From NCBI RefSeq assembly GCF_034653275.1, contig NZ_JAYEES010000001.1, forward strand, positions 1,364,001-1,428,000: DNA of 64,000 nucleotides, given 5' to 3'. Below, one piece after another: positions 26,082 to 34,765 of the stretch. Numbering within the stretch: the first letter of the stretch is position 1; every line of letters begins with the position of its first letter. Both the position numbers and the translations under genes were made by a program. This DNA comes from Nitrospirillum sp034653275. Its GTDB lineage: Bacteria; Pseudomonadota; Alphaproteobacteria; Azospirillales; Azospirillaceae. The notes below the pieces were generated by a model. The model was given only the letters and a program-made list of their open reading frames with translations, was not told where the DNA came from and ran no database searches.

Positions 26082-27497
26082 TCAGCGCTTCTTTCTGATG
26101 ATGGCCGCGGTCGTGGTTTCAACATTGCGGGGCTTGGGCGTCGGCATCTGCTGGACGCGGCGAACGTTGCGGCCGTGACCCTTGGCCTCGGTCACCAGGG
26201 CGCCATCCCGCATGACGAAGCGGCCACGGACCAGCGTGTGCACCGGCGCACCCTTCGCGGCGTGGCCATGGAAGGGGGTGCTGGAGCCCTTGGACTTCAA
26301 CTTGGCCGAATCCACCTGGGTCTCGCGCTCCATGTCGATGACCACCAGGTCGGCGTCCGACCCCGGCAGCAGCGCGCCCTTGCGCGGGTAAAGGCCGAAG
26401 GCCTTGGCCGGGGCCAGGGAGGTCATGCGGACATAGTCGGTCAGCGACAGGCGACCGGCCCCCACCTGGGTCAGCATCAGCGGCATCTGCGTCTGCACAC
26501 CGGTGAAGCCGCAGTCCGTCGTCCAGATGTCGTCCCTATGCTTTTCCTCGTGCGAATGCGGGGCGTGGTCGGTGGCGATCATGTCGATGGTGCCATCCTG
26601 CACGGCGGCCCACAGCTGGTCCTGGTGGGTCTTCTCGCGCACCGGCGGGTTCACCCGGATCAGCGATTTCTTCTCCGTATAGGCGCGTTCATCCAGCAGC
26701 AGGTAGTGGGGACAAGTTTCCGCCGTGATGTCCACGCCCCGCGCCTTGGCCTCGCGCAGGGGCCGCAGTTCGTCACCGGAAGAGACATGCAGGATGTGGA
26801 TGCGCGCACCCGTCCATTCCGCCAGGATGGCGGCGCGGGACACGGCCTCCGTCGCCACCACCGGCGGGCGGGCGTCAAGGTGGGCCAGCGGGTCGCAGCG
26901 CCCGGCCTCCTTCAGCTTCTTGGACCGCCGCGCCATGATGGAGGCGTTCTCGGCATGCAGGGCGATGCGGTAGCCATGCTTGGCGACGATCTCGAAACCT
27001 TCCAGGATGGCGCCGGTGGGCGGCGACGGCAGGTTGCCGAAGGTGTTGCCCATGAAGCACTTGAAGCCGGCGACGCCACCCTCGATCAGGGCCTCCAGTT
27101 CGCCCAGGTTCTCCTCCCCCAACAGGCCATAGATGCCAAAGTCCACATAGGCTTGCTCGGCGGACTTCAGCTTCAGGTTCAACGCTTCCACCGTGCCGGT
27201 GGGCGGGTTGGTGTTGGGCATCTCGAACACGGTGGTGACACCGCCCATGGCGGCGCTGGCCGTCCCCGTCTCCCACGTCTCCTTATGGGTGTAGCCAGGA
27301 TCGCGGAAATGCACATGGGCGTCGATGGCGCCGGGCAGGATGTACTTTCCCGCCGCGTCCACCACCTCCGCCGCCTCGGGCATGCTGTCAGCCGCGCCGA
27401 TGGACAGGATGGCGCCGTCCTTGATGGCGATGGAGGCCTGGAACTGGGCGCTGTCGGTGACCAGCGTGGCGCCATTGATGACGATGTCTGCCTTCAT
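26082..27497 (-). CDS. Dihydroorotase/allantoinase/hydantoinase-type cyclic amidohydrolase
   Basis: 471 aa. The binuclear metal site is visible as HVHFRDPG (His61, His63), carboxylated Lys146 in GFKCFMGNT, ALHAEN, ILHVSSG and the Asp of ATDHAPHS. Residue pattern is nearest to allantoinase and dihydroorotase-like proteins, with a longer C-terminal tail rich in Lys and Arg. It should open a cyclic amide (hydantoin, dihydropyrimidine or allantoin type) ring. It is downstream of an SDR on the same strand (45-bp gap) and so probably in the same message. Confidence 0.88.
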   Translation of the reverse strand: MKADIVINGATLVTDSAQFQASIAIKDGAILSIGAADSMPEAAEVVDAAGKYILPGAIDAHVHFRDPGYTHKETWETGTASAAMGGVTTVFEMPNTNPPTGTVEALNLKLKSAEQAYVDFGIYGLLGEENLGELEALIEGGVAGFKCFMGNTFGNLPSPPTGAILEGFEIVAKHGYRIALHAENASIMARRSKKLKEAGRCDPLAHLDARPPVVATEAVSRAAILAEWTGARIHILHVSSGDELRPLREAKARGVDITAETCPHYLLLDERAYTEKKSLIRVNPPVREKTHQDQLWAAVQDGTIDMIATDHAPHSHEEKHRDDIWTTDCGFTGVQTQMPLMLTQVGAGRLSLTDYVRMTSLAPAKAFGLYPRKGALLPGSDADLVVIDMERETQVDSAKLKSKGSSTPFHGHAAKGAPVHTLVRGRFVMRDGALVTEAKGHGRNVRRVQQMPTPKPRNVETTTAAIIRKKR

Positions 27498-27542
27498 GAT
27501 GCTTTTCCCGCGAGGATGCGTAAGTTTGGGGGGTGATGGGTG

Positions 27543-28334
27543 TCAGAGGGCGGCCCAGCCGCCATCGACGGGCAGGTCGACGCCCGTGATCTGCTTGGAC
27601 ACGTCGGATGCCAGGAACAGGCAGGCGGCGGCGACGTCCCGGGCGGTGCTGATGCGGCGCAGGGCGTATTCGGCCGCGTGCTCCGCGATCACCTCCTCCT
27701 CCGTCAGGCCGCGCGCCTTGGCCACGGCGGGCATGACCTTGGTGCGGAAGCGCGGGCCGTCCACCATGCCGGGGGCGACGATGTTCACGTTGATGTTGTG
27801 GGGCCCCGCCTCGATCGCCGTGGACTTGGTGATGCCGCGCAGGCCCCACTTGGACGCGGAATAGGCCATGCGCCCGGCGCGGCCGCGCAGGCCGAAGGTG
27901 CCGCCCACATTGACGATCTTGCCGTAGCGGCGGGCGATCATGCCCGGCAGCACGGCGCGCATGGTGTTGAAGCAGCCGGTCATGTTCAGGCGCACGATCT
28001 CGTCGAACGCCTCGGGCGTGGTATCCCAGGCCGTCGCGCCCACCGGGCCGGTGCCACCCGCCACGTTGACCAGAACGTCCACTTGGCCGAACGCCGCGAC
28101 CGTTGCCGAAACGGCGGCATCACACTGCCCGGCATCCAGGACGTCGCACGACAACACCAGCGCGCGCACCCCCAGCGCTTCTATTTTGGCGGATAGTATA
28201 TTCAGAGGCCCCATATCCCTACCGAGCATCGCAATATCCGCCCCCTCTTCCGCAAAAGAGTGACAGATTTCAGGCCCCATTCCCTTGCCAGCCCCCGTGA
28301 TAAGAATCTTTTTTCCCTTAAGGAACAGATCCAT
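27543..28334 (-). CDS. SDR-family oxidoreductase with a non-canonical active site
   Basis: 263 aa. Nucleotide motif TGAGKGMG near 14-21 and catalytic YSASK. The position of the catalytic Ser is Gly followed by Thr (NVGGTFG). The block SASKWGLRGITKSTAIEAGP is nearly the same as in the SDR at 15547-16338. The C-terminus ITGVDLPVDGG is typical. It is divergent from the LysR regulator across a 174-bp region, the usual arrangement for a LysR-regulated gene, and upstream of the cyclic amidohydrolase. Confidence 0.85.
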   Translation of the reverse strand: MDLFLKGKKILITGAGKGMGPEICHSFAEEGADIAMLGRDMGPLNILSAKIEALGVRALVLSCDVLDAGQCDAAVSATVAAFGQVDVLVNVAGGTGPVGATAWDTTPEAFDEIVRLNMTGCFNTMRAVLPGMIARRYGKIVNVGGTFGLRGRAGRMAYSASKWGLRGITKSTAIEAGPHNINVNIVAPGMVDGPRFRTKVMPAVAKARGLTEEEVIAEHAAEYALRRISTARDVAAACLFLASDVSKQITGVDLPVDGGWAAL

Positions 28335-28508
28335 TTCATTCCTCTATACTACTTGTAGCGGCTATGGATATTTGGCAGTTTTTAGGTCAATGTGGGAAAA
28401 CAAGATGGGAAGGTCAGTGCCCACCCCGTTGACATTAAAGATATGCCGTTGCCGCAGTTGTGCTAAAGCTGGGGTGGGGCGTAGCCCAAAAACGAACAGG
28501 GACCCGTC

Positions 28509-29489
28509 ATGGCTCTGCGAAATCAGCGAATTTGGATCTACATTAACGAGGTCGCCCGCATCGGATCGGTACGCCAGGCGGCGGAGCGCCTGAACGTCAC
28601 CCCCTCCGCCCTGCTGCGACGTATCCAGGATGTGGAACACGACCTGGGCGCCCCCATCTTCGAACGCCATTCCTCCGGCGTCCGCCTGACAGCCGCGGGT
28701 GAGGTGCTGATCCGCTGGATCCGCTCGCAGTCGGCGGACCTGCGCCGCGTCTATTCGGAGATCGAGGAGCTGTCCGGCCTGCAGCGGGGCGAGGTCAGGC
28801 TGGCCTGCAGCCAGGCGGTGGCGCGCGGCTTCGTGCTGCGCCAGGTGGCCGCCTTCCGCAAGAAGCACCCCAACGTGCGTTTCAAGATCACGGTCACGGA
28901 CCATTCGACAGCCATGCGGCAGTTGACGGCGTTCGAGATCGACCTGGTGCTGATCTTCCGCCCGCTGCGCCACCCCGAACTGCACCCGATCATGTCGATC
29001 GGCCAGGGCCTGGTCGCCATCATGAGCGCCGACCATCCGCTGGCGACCAAGGACATCCTGCGCCTGCGCGAGTGCGCGGAATACGAGACGGCCATGCCTG
29101 AGTCATCGTTCGGCGGGCGCGAGATCATCGAGAACCGCCTGGCGGCCAGTTCAGCCAAGCTGTCCATCGGCGTGGAATCCAATAGCTTCGACCTGCTGGG
29201 CGACCTGGTGGCGGTGTCCAACCTGATCGCCTTCCAGATCGATATCGGCGCCGACCTGTGGCGCAACGACCCGCGCTACGCCGTGCGCCGCATCAGCGAC
29301 CTGGACCGCACCTATGGACCGCTGGTCCTGGGCCAGCTGAAAGGGCGCCCCCTGCCCCTGGCCGCCGCCAAGTTCGCCGAGCAAATGGCCCGGGAACTCA
29401 ACGACTGCCGGTCGCTGCCCACGCTGGGCGACTATTATCCGGAGGAGGAGCAGGTGCCCTTCGAGGGTCAGCCGTTGCCGCTTCCGTAA
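28509..29489 (+). CDS. LysR-family transcriptional regulator
   Basis: 326 aa. N-terminal winged helix with RQAAERLNVTPSALLRRIQDVEHDLG at about 22-47 and a substrate-binding domain after about 90. It is transcribed divergently from the SDR/cyclic-amidohydrolase pair, which it probably controls along with the surrounding island genes. Its end overlaps the 3' end of the convergent hyuB by 22 bp. Confidence 0.92.
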   Translation: MALRNQRIWIYINEVARIGSVRQAAERLNVTPSALLRRIQDVEHDLGAPIFERHSSGVRLTAAGEVLIRWIRSQSADLRRVYSEIEELSGLQRGEVRLACSQAVARGFVLRQVAAFRKKHPNVRFKITVTDHSTAMRQLTAFEIDLVLIFRPLRHPELHPIMSIGQGLVAIMSADHPLATKDILRLRECAEYETAMPESSFGGREIIENRLAASSAKLSIGVESNSFDLLGDLVAVSNLIAFQIDIGADLWRNDPRYAVRRISDLDRTYGPLVLGQLKGRPLPLAAAKFAEQMARELNDCRSLPTLGDYYPEEEQVPFEGQPLPLP

Positions 29490-31135
29490 AGGCGAGCAGC
29501 CGCTTCGGCGGAGACGAAGCCCTCCTCCACATCGCGCACCACCAGATCCGCGGCGCGCGATGTGGCCGCCCCCAGGCCGGCGCCGCCGGGAATGTCCAGC
29601 ACCAGCCGGTCGCCGGCCGGGATTTGCTGAAGGCCTTTGGCCTGCATCGCCTTGCCCGACGCCAGCCGCACCGAGCCGGGCGAGCCGCCGCCGCCGCCGT
29701 CACGGCCCTGGGCCGGATGGTCCACGCGCTCGAACATGGCCAGCACCTCGAAGGCGCTGCCGTCGCGCATGGCGACCTCCACCCGCTGGCCCAGGCCGCC
29801 CCGGCGCTCCCCGATGCCGCCGCTATCGGTCAGCAGCTCCTTGCGCCAGATGACGATGGGGGCGCTGTTTTCCGTGATCTCCACCGGCATGGCGCGCACG
29901 CCGCTGGGGAAAGCGGTGCCGGACAGCCCATCCTGATGCGGCCGGGCGCCCGAGCCGCCGCTGTTGAAGAAGATGGCGTCGAAGCTGTCGCCGGCATGGG
30001 CCTCATCCGCCGGTTGGCGGCCGCGCAGCTGAACACTCCACAGGCAGGAGCTGCCCTCCGCCGGGACGCGGTTCGGTATGGCCTGCGACAGGCAGCCGAA
30101 CACCAGGTCCGGCAGCATCTGGCCGATGACGTGTCGCGCCGCCACCGGCCAGGGCCGCTGGACGTTGACGATGGTGCCCTCTGGCGCCACCACCTCGAAC
30201 GGCAGCAGGGCGCCGTAGTTGTTCGGCACCTCCGGCGAGATGACGCAACGCAGGCCGAAGATGGTATAGGCGCGGCAATAGTTCAGCACCACGTTGATGC
30301 CGCGCGGCACGCAAGCGTCCGTACCCTCGTAGTCCACCAGGATGCGCTCGCCATCGATGGTCAGGCGGGCGCGCAGCGTGATGGGGTGGTCGTAACCGTC
30401 GATGGTCAGGCTGCTGGTCCAGCTGCCCCGCGGCAGCTTGGCGATCTCCGCCCGGGTGGCGGCCAGCGACCGTTCGACGATGTAGTCGGCGACGCCGGCC
30501 AGGTCCGCCAGCCGGAATTCCGCCAGCATGGCGCTGAGCCGCCGGGACGCCGACTCGTTGCTGGAGATGTAGGACAGCACGTCGCCGCGCACCTGCAGGG
30601 GCGTGCGCACGTTCAGGCACAGGATGTCCAGCAGATCCTGGTTCAGCACGCCCCGGCTGGCCAGCTTCATCAGCGGAATCTGCAAGCCTTCCTCGAAGAC
30701 GGAGCGGCCGTCCGGCCCCTGCCCCAGCCCGCCGATGTCCACTTGGTGGCAGCAGACGCCGAACAGGCCGACGATACGGCCCTGGTGGAAGGCCGGCGAC
30801 AGCACGGTCACGTCGTGCAGGTGGCCAGCGGTCAGCCAGGGGTCGTTGGTGATAAAGTGGTCACCCTCCGCCATCGTCGGCACCGGGAACTTGGCCAGGA
30901 AATGGCGCACGCCTGCCGCCATGGAGTTGACATGGCCGGGCGTGCCCGTCACCGCCTCCGCGATCAGGCGGCCCTCAAGGTCGAACAAGGCGGCCGACAG
31001 GTCGCCGGCATCGCGCACGGTGGTGGAAAAGGCCGTGCGCATCAGGGTCTGGGCCTGTTCCTCCACGATGGAGATCAGGCGGGTCCAGATCACCTGGGTG
31101 CGCAGTTCATTCAACGCTGCCGTCATGGCGATCAA
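29468..31135 (-). CDS. hyuB: HyuB-type N-methylhydantoinase / 5-oxoprolinase beta subunit
   Basis: 555 aa. Family features seen: QVIWTRLISIVEEQAQTLM near the N-terminus, DAGDLSAALFD, the TPGHVNSM segment, FITNDPW near 88, and the glycine-rich SGGSGARPHQDG segment near 400. It pairs with HyuA to hydrolyse a cyclic amide (hydantoin, N-methylhydantoin, 5-oxoproline or similar) with ATP. It overlaps hyuA by 4 bp. It is the last gene of the minus-strand operon that includes the dioxygenase at 33221-34231. Confidence 0.9.
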   Translation of the reverse strand: MIAMTAALNELRTQVIWTRLISIVEEQAQTLMRTAFSTTVRDAGDLSAALFDLEGRLIAEAVTGTPGHVNSMAAGVRHFLAKFPVPTMAEGDHFITNDPWLTAGHLHDVTVLSPAFHQGRIVGLFGVCCHQVDIGGLGQGPDGRSVFEEGLQIPLMKLASRGVLNQDLLDILCLNVRTPLQVRGDVLSYISSNESASRRLSAMLAEFRLADLAGVADYIVERSLAATRAEIAKLPRGSWTSSLTIDGYDHPITLRARLTIDGERILVDYEGTDACVPRGINVVLNYCRAYTIFGLRCVISPEVPNNYGALLPFEVVAPEGTIVNVQRPWPVAARHVIGQMLPDLVFGCLSQAIPNRVPAEGSSCLWSVQLRGRQPADEAHAGDSFDAIFFNSGGSGARPHQDGLSGTAFPSGVRAMPVEITENSAPIVIWRKELLTDSGGIGERRGGLGQRVEVAMRDGSAFEVLAMFERVDHPAQGRDGGGGGSPGSVRLASGKAMQAKGLQQIPAGDRLVLDIPGGAGLGAATSRAADLVVRDVEEGFVSAEAAARLYGSGNG

Positions 31136-33207
31136 CCTTCCTCACGCCGGGTCAGGACCAGATAGCCGTTGCCATCCATCCAGGCATCGAAACGGGGCGA
31201 AACGACCGTGGTGGTCTCGCGCTCGGTGATCAGCGCCGGGCCCTTGACCCGGTCGCCCGGCCGCATGGCCTCGCGCCGCACCAGGGCGAAGGGCAGCGCC
31301 GCACCGCTGTCGGGGTCGATCACCGACCGCCGCTCGGTGACCACCAGGTCGCGGGTGGCCGTGACCACCGCGCTGGCCCGGGGCTTCCACGCGGGCGAGC
31401 CCACGGTGACGCGCCAGGTCAGCGCCTCGATGGGCAGGTCCAGGGTCACGCCGCCATATTGGCTGCGGTAGGCCGTCTCGAACGCCGCGCGCAGCAGGTC
31501 CACGTCCCCCAGACCCAGGGTGCGGGCGGGGATTTCGAACGGGATCTCATAGCCCTGGCCTTTGTAGCGGGCCAGGCAGGTGCGCCGTTCCACTTGCGCT
31601 CCCCCCGGCGCGCCAGCCTCCACCAGGGCTCGGGCCTCGGCCGCCATGCCGTCCAGCAGGCTGTTCAGCCGATCGAGGTCCAGCCGGTCCAGCAGTTGGG
31701 TCAGGCTGCGTGCCACCTCATAGGAAACAGGCGCCCGCAGGAAACCAATGGCGGAGCCCACGCCGGCGCCGGAGGGGATGATGACCTCACGGATACCCAG
31801 CTTTTCCGCGAAGCGCGCGGCATGCAGCGGCGCGGCGCCGCCGAAAGCGATCAGGCTGCGGTCGTCCAGGGTCATGCCCTGTTCCACCGCGTGGACGCGG
31901 GCGGCGCTGGCCATGGTCTCATCCACGATCTCGCTGACGCCGATGGCCAGCGTCTCCGCTTTGCCGTCCCAGATGCCCAGGGCCGCCAGGGCGTCGTGGG
32001 AGGCGCCGGCGTTGAGCGTCACCTTGCCGCCGGCGAAGCGCGAGGGGTCGATGCGGCCCAGGGTGATGTCGGCGTCCGTCACCGTGGGGCGGGTGCCGCC
32101 GCGGCCATAGGCGGCGGGGCCCGGTTCGGAGCCGGCGCTGTGCGGCCCCACCGCCAGGCGGCCGGCATTGTCGACCGAGGCGATGGAGCCGCCGCCAGCC
32201 CCGATCTCCACCATCTCCACCACCGGGATGCGCAGGGGCAGGCCGCTACCCTTGCGGAAGCGGTGGGCGCGGCCGACCTCGAACATCTGCGAGGTCTGGG
32301 GTGTGCCGTCGTTGATCAGGCAGATCTTGGCGGTGGTGCCGCCGACATCCAGGGCCACGACCTGGCCCACGCCCCGCTCCGCCGCGACGGAGGCCGCGAA
32401 GATGGCGCCGCCCGCCGGGCCGCTTTCCACCAGCCGCACCGGATAGCGGGCGGCGGCGTCGACGGTGGTGAGGCCGCCGGACGACAGCATCAGGTACAGC
32501 GGGCAGGTGAAGCCCATGGCCTTCAGCTTGTCATCCAGGCGGCGCAGGTAGGCCTCTACCAGCGGCTGGACATAGGCGTTGGCGGCCGTGGTGGAGAAGC
32601 GCTCATACTCCCGCATCTCGGGCGAGACTTCGCAGGACAGGGACAGGCTGACGCCCGGCATCTCCGCCGCCAGGATCTCGGCGGCCCGCCGCTCATGGCC
32701 ATCGTTGGCGTAGCTGTGCAGGAAGGCGATGGCCACGCTGCGGATGCCCTGCGTCCGCCACACGGCGGCGGCCTCGCGCACGGCCCCCTCGTCCAGCGGC
32801 ACCAACACTTGGCCGCGCGCATCCATGCGTTCCGGCACCCCGACGCGGCGTTGACGCGGCACCAGGGGCTGGGGCTTTTCCATACCGATGTCGTACTGGT
32901 CGAAGCGGCTTTCGCTGCCCAGCGCCAGGACATCGCGGAAGCCTTCGGTGGTCAGCAGCGCGGTGGGCACACCCCGCCGTTCGATCAGCGCGTTGGTCGC
33001 CAGCGTGGTGCCGTGCACCACCAGCGACACCTCGGCCGGCGCGACGCCCGCCTCCTCCAGCAGCAGCCGCACGCCATCCAGCAAGGCGCGCTCCGGCGCG
33101 TCATAGGTGGTCAGCAGCTTGGTGGAATGCCGGCGGTCGCCCACCTCCAGCACGATGTCGGTGAAGGTGCCCCCTATGTCGGCGCCGATGCGCGCGCCCT
33201 TGGGCAT
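31132..33207 (-). CDS. hyuA: HyuA-type N-methylhydantoinase / 5-oxoprolinase alpha subunit
   Basis: 691 aa from the ATG at 33207 (MPKGARIG); an ATG at 33237 is also in frame but overlaps the dioxygenase stop. The ATP-binding acetate kinase-like fold is shown by GADIGGTFTDIVLE at the N-terminus, VVHGTTLATNALIERRG near 80, and DVGGTTAKI near 285. The hydantoinase A central domain follows, ending with an RxGDxVKGPALI-like C-terminal segment. It acts with HyuB. It starts 13 bp after the dioxygenase stop. Confidence 0.9.
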   Translation of the reverse strand: MPKGARIGADIGGTFTDIVLEVGDRRHSTKLLTTYDAPERALLDGVRLLLEEAGVAPAEVSLVVHGTTLATNALIERRGVPTALLTTEGFRDVLALGSESRFDQYDIGMEKPQPLVPRQRRVGVPERMDARGQVLVPLDEGAVREAAAVWRTQGIRSVAIAFLHSYANDGHERRAAEILAAEMPGVSLSLSCEVSPEMREYERFSTTAANAYVQPLVEAYLRRLDDKLKAMGFTCPLYLMLSSGGLTTVDAAARYPVRLVESGPAGGAIFAASVAAERGVGQVVALDVGGTTAKICLINDGTPQTSQMFEVGRAHRFRKGSGLPLRIPVVEMVEIGAGGGSIASVDNAGRLAVGPHSAGSEPGPAAYGRGGTRPTVTDADITLGRIDPSRFAGGKVTLNAGASHDALAALGIWDGKAETLAIGVSEIVDETMASAARVHAVEQGMTLDDRSLIAFGGAAPLHAARFAEKLGIREVIIPSGAGVGSAIGFLRAPVSYEVARSLTQLLDRLDLDRLNSLLDGMAAEARALVEAGAPGGAQVERRTCLARYKGQGYEIPFEIPARTLGLGDVDLLRAAFETAYRSQYGGVTLDLPIEALTWRVTVGSPAWKPRASAVVTATRDLVVTERRSVIDPDSGAALPFALVRREAMRPGDRVKGPALITERETTTVVSPRFDAWMDGNGYLVLTRREEG

Positions 33208-33220
33208 GGACAGGCCGTGC

Positions 33221-34231
33221 TCAGTTGTAGATGTCATGGGGATTCTTGGACAGTGTGGAATAGAAGCGGGCCAAATGGTCGGCGACGCGGACGGGCTTGT
33301 ACTTCGGCTCGGCACCCGCCAGCAGTTCGGGCAGCGGCGCCACGATCACGTCGCGGTCCGGGTTGGCGAAGTACGGGACGGAGAAGCGGCGTGCGCCGTC
33401 ACGATTGCGCACGCGGTGATAGTTGGACAGGAAGCGGCCGTTGGACCACCACATCATCATGTCGCCGACATTGATGGTGAACGCGCCCCGCACCGGCGGC
33501 GCCTGGATCCACACGCCGTCGCGCCGCTTCACCTCCAGCCCGCCGATATCCTGCTGCGCCAGGACGGTGAACGGCCCCTCGTCCGTATGGGCCACCATGT
33601 TGGACACATCGTCCCGCGCGTCGCGGGGCAGTTGGGGATAGTAGTTCATGCTGAGCTGCGAGGCCGGCTGGCGGAAGCAATCGTCGAAGCGATCCTCCGC
33701 GACGCCCAGGCCCAGGGCGAAAGCGCGCAGCAACTCGCGGGAGAAGGCCAGCATGGCCGCCAGATAGTCTTCGCTGGCCCGCTGGAAGGCCGGCATGTCG
33801 GCCGGCCAGCGGTTGGGCTTGTCGAAGATGTCGGCGTGCTGCATGTCGCGCGGATCGGCCGGCCATTCATGCTGCAGGCGGTACTGCTCGAACATGCGGG
33901 TGTTGCGCGACAGCGGCTGGGCCTCCGGCGCCGGTATCCAGCCGCGATACCATTCCGGTGTCGCCATCGCCGTGCGACGGTCCGCCTTGTCGCGGGAGAA
34001 GAAGGCGTCGGCCTGGTTGAAGATGCCATCGACCGTCGCCTGCGGCACCCCATGACCCGCCAGATAGAAGAAGCCGATCTCCTCACAGGCGTGCGCGATC
34101 TGGTCGGCCACCCGGCGGCGCGTGGCCGCGTCACCCGACAGGAAGGGCGCGAAGTCGATCAAGGGCAATTCAGCCAGCGAAATGGCGCTGGCGGCGGCGA
34201 TATCGTCCGCGCTGCGTTCGCTTCTGCTCAT
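33221..34231 (-). CDS. Isopenicillin-N-synthase-like Fe(II)/2-oxoglutarate oxygenase
   Basis: 336 aa. Iron ligands are His and Asp of AHTDEGPFT (near 220) and His of NYHRVRN (near 277); Arg and Ser of RRFSVPYF bind the 2-oxoglutarate carboxylate. The N-terminal LPLIDFAPFLSG and FFYLAGHGVP motifs are typical. It probably hydroxylates a small substrate prior to HyuAB. A 76-bp element shared with the ferredoxin reductase gene lies 77 bp upstream. Confidence 0.9.
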   Translation of the reverse strand: MSRSERSADDIAAASAISLAELPLIDFAPFLSGDAATRRRVADQIAHACEEIGFFYLAGHGVPQATVDGIFNQADAFFSRDKADRRTAMATPEWYRGWIPAPEAQPLSRNTRMFEQYRLQHEWPADPRDMQHADIFDKPNRWPADMPAFQRASEDYLAAMLAFSRELLRAFALGLGVAEDRFDDCFRQPASQLSMNYYPQLPRDARDDVSNMVAHTDEGPFTVLAQQDIGGLEVKRRDGVWIQAPPVRGAFTINVGDMMMWWSNGRFLSNYHRVRNRDGARRFSVPYFANPDRDVIVAPLPELLAGAEPKYKPVRVADHLARFYSTLSKNPHDIYN

Positions 34232-34307
34232 TTCAACCTCCGAGACTATTTATCAAGCCCACCCCATCAGGCTGCGGCATCCACAAGGACGAACAGCCCG
34301 CCCGTGA

Positions 34308-34383
34308 TGATGATTACGGCAACACGGCAAGGCAATGCGGTGCTTTTTCCTGACGGCGCCGTGGCCGAATGATCACTGTTGCC
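34308..34383. repeat. 76-bp duplicated regulatory element, copy A
   Basis: This 76-bp stretch aligns without gaps to 36076-36151. Identical blocks are at element positions 1-16 (TGATGATTACGGCAAC), 30-41, 51-59 (GCCGTGGCC) and 61-70 (AATGATCACT), with variable bases between them. It lies upstream of the oxygenase gene that starts at 34231. Block conservation with diverged spacers suggests protein-binding sites. Confidence 0.7.
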
Positions 34384-34427
34384 ACATTCCGCCGCCGCAA
34401 TATTTGGTTCGGCAGGAACATCACCGA

Positions 34428-34730
34428 TCAATCCTCTGGTGGGATTTCCACGCGCAGGCCGTCGTGATCGGGCGTCAGCGTGATCTGACAGGACAAACGC
34501 GACGTGTCGCGGCGGTGGGCGGACAGGGCCAGCAGGTCATCCTCCTCCCCCGTCGCCGGCGACGGGGGTTCGACATAGACATGACAGGTGGCGCAGGAAC
34601 AGCAGCCGCCGCACATGGCCAGCAGTTCGTCAAAGCCATGATCGCGCAAGCCCTCCATCAAGGTCATGCCCGCGTCCATCTCGATGGCGCGGCCGGTGCC
34701 GTCCCGGCTGACAACGGTGATGATCGGCAT
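34428..34730 (-). CDS. [2Fe-2S] ferredoxin (adrenodoxin type)
   Basis: 100 aa from the ATG at 34730 (MPIITVVSRDG). The cluster motif is MCGGCCSCATCHV with a distal Cys in LSCQITL. The SCATCH and RLSCQI patterns are typical of ferredoxins that serve P450 and Rieske oxygenases. It lies 35 bp downstream of its reductase. Neither P450 nor another oxygenase gene is in this operon apart from a 2-oxoglutarate enzyme, so the likely client is the Rieske oxygenase at 41216. Confidence 0.92.
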   Translation of the reverse strand: MPIITVVSRDGTGRAIEMDAGMTLMEGLRDHGFDELLAMCGGCCSCATCHVYVEPPSPATGEEDDLLALSAHRRDTSRLSCQITLTPDHDGLRVEIPPED

Positions 34731-34765
34731 GGTGTCTTCATCCTTCAGGCGAGAAATGGAACCGG

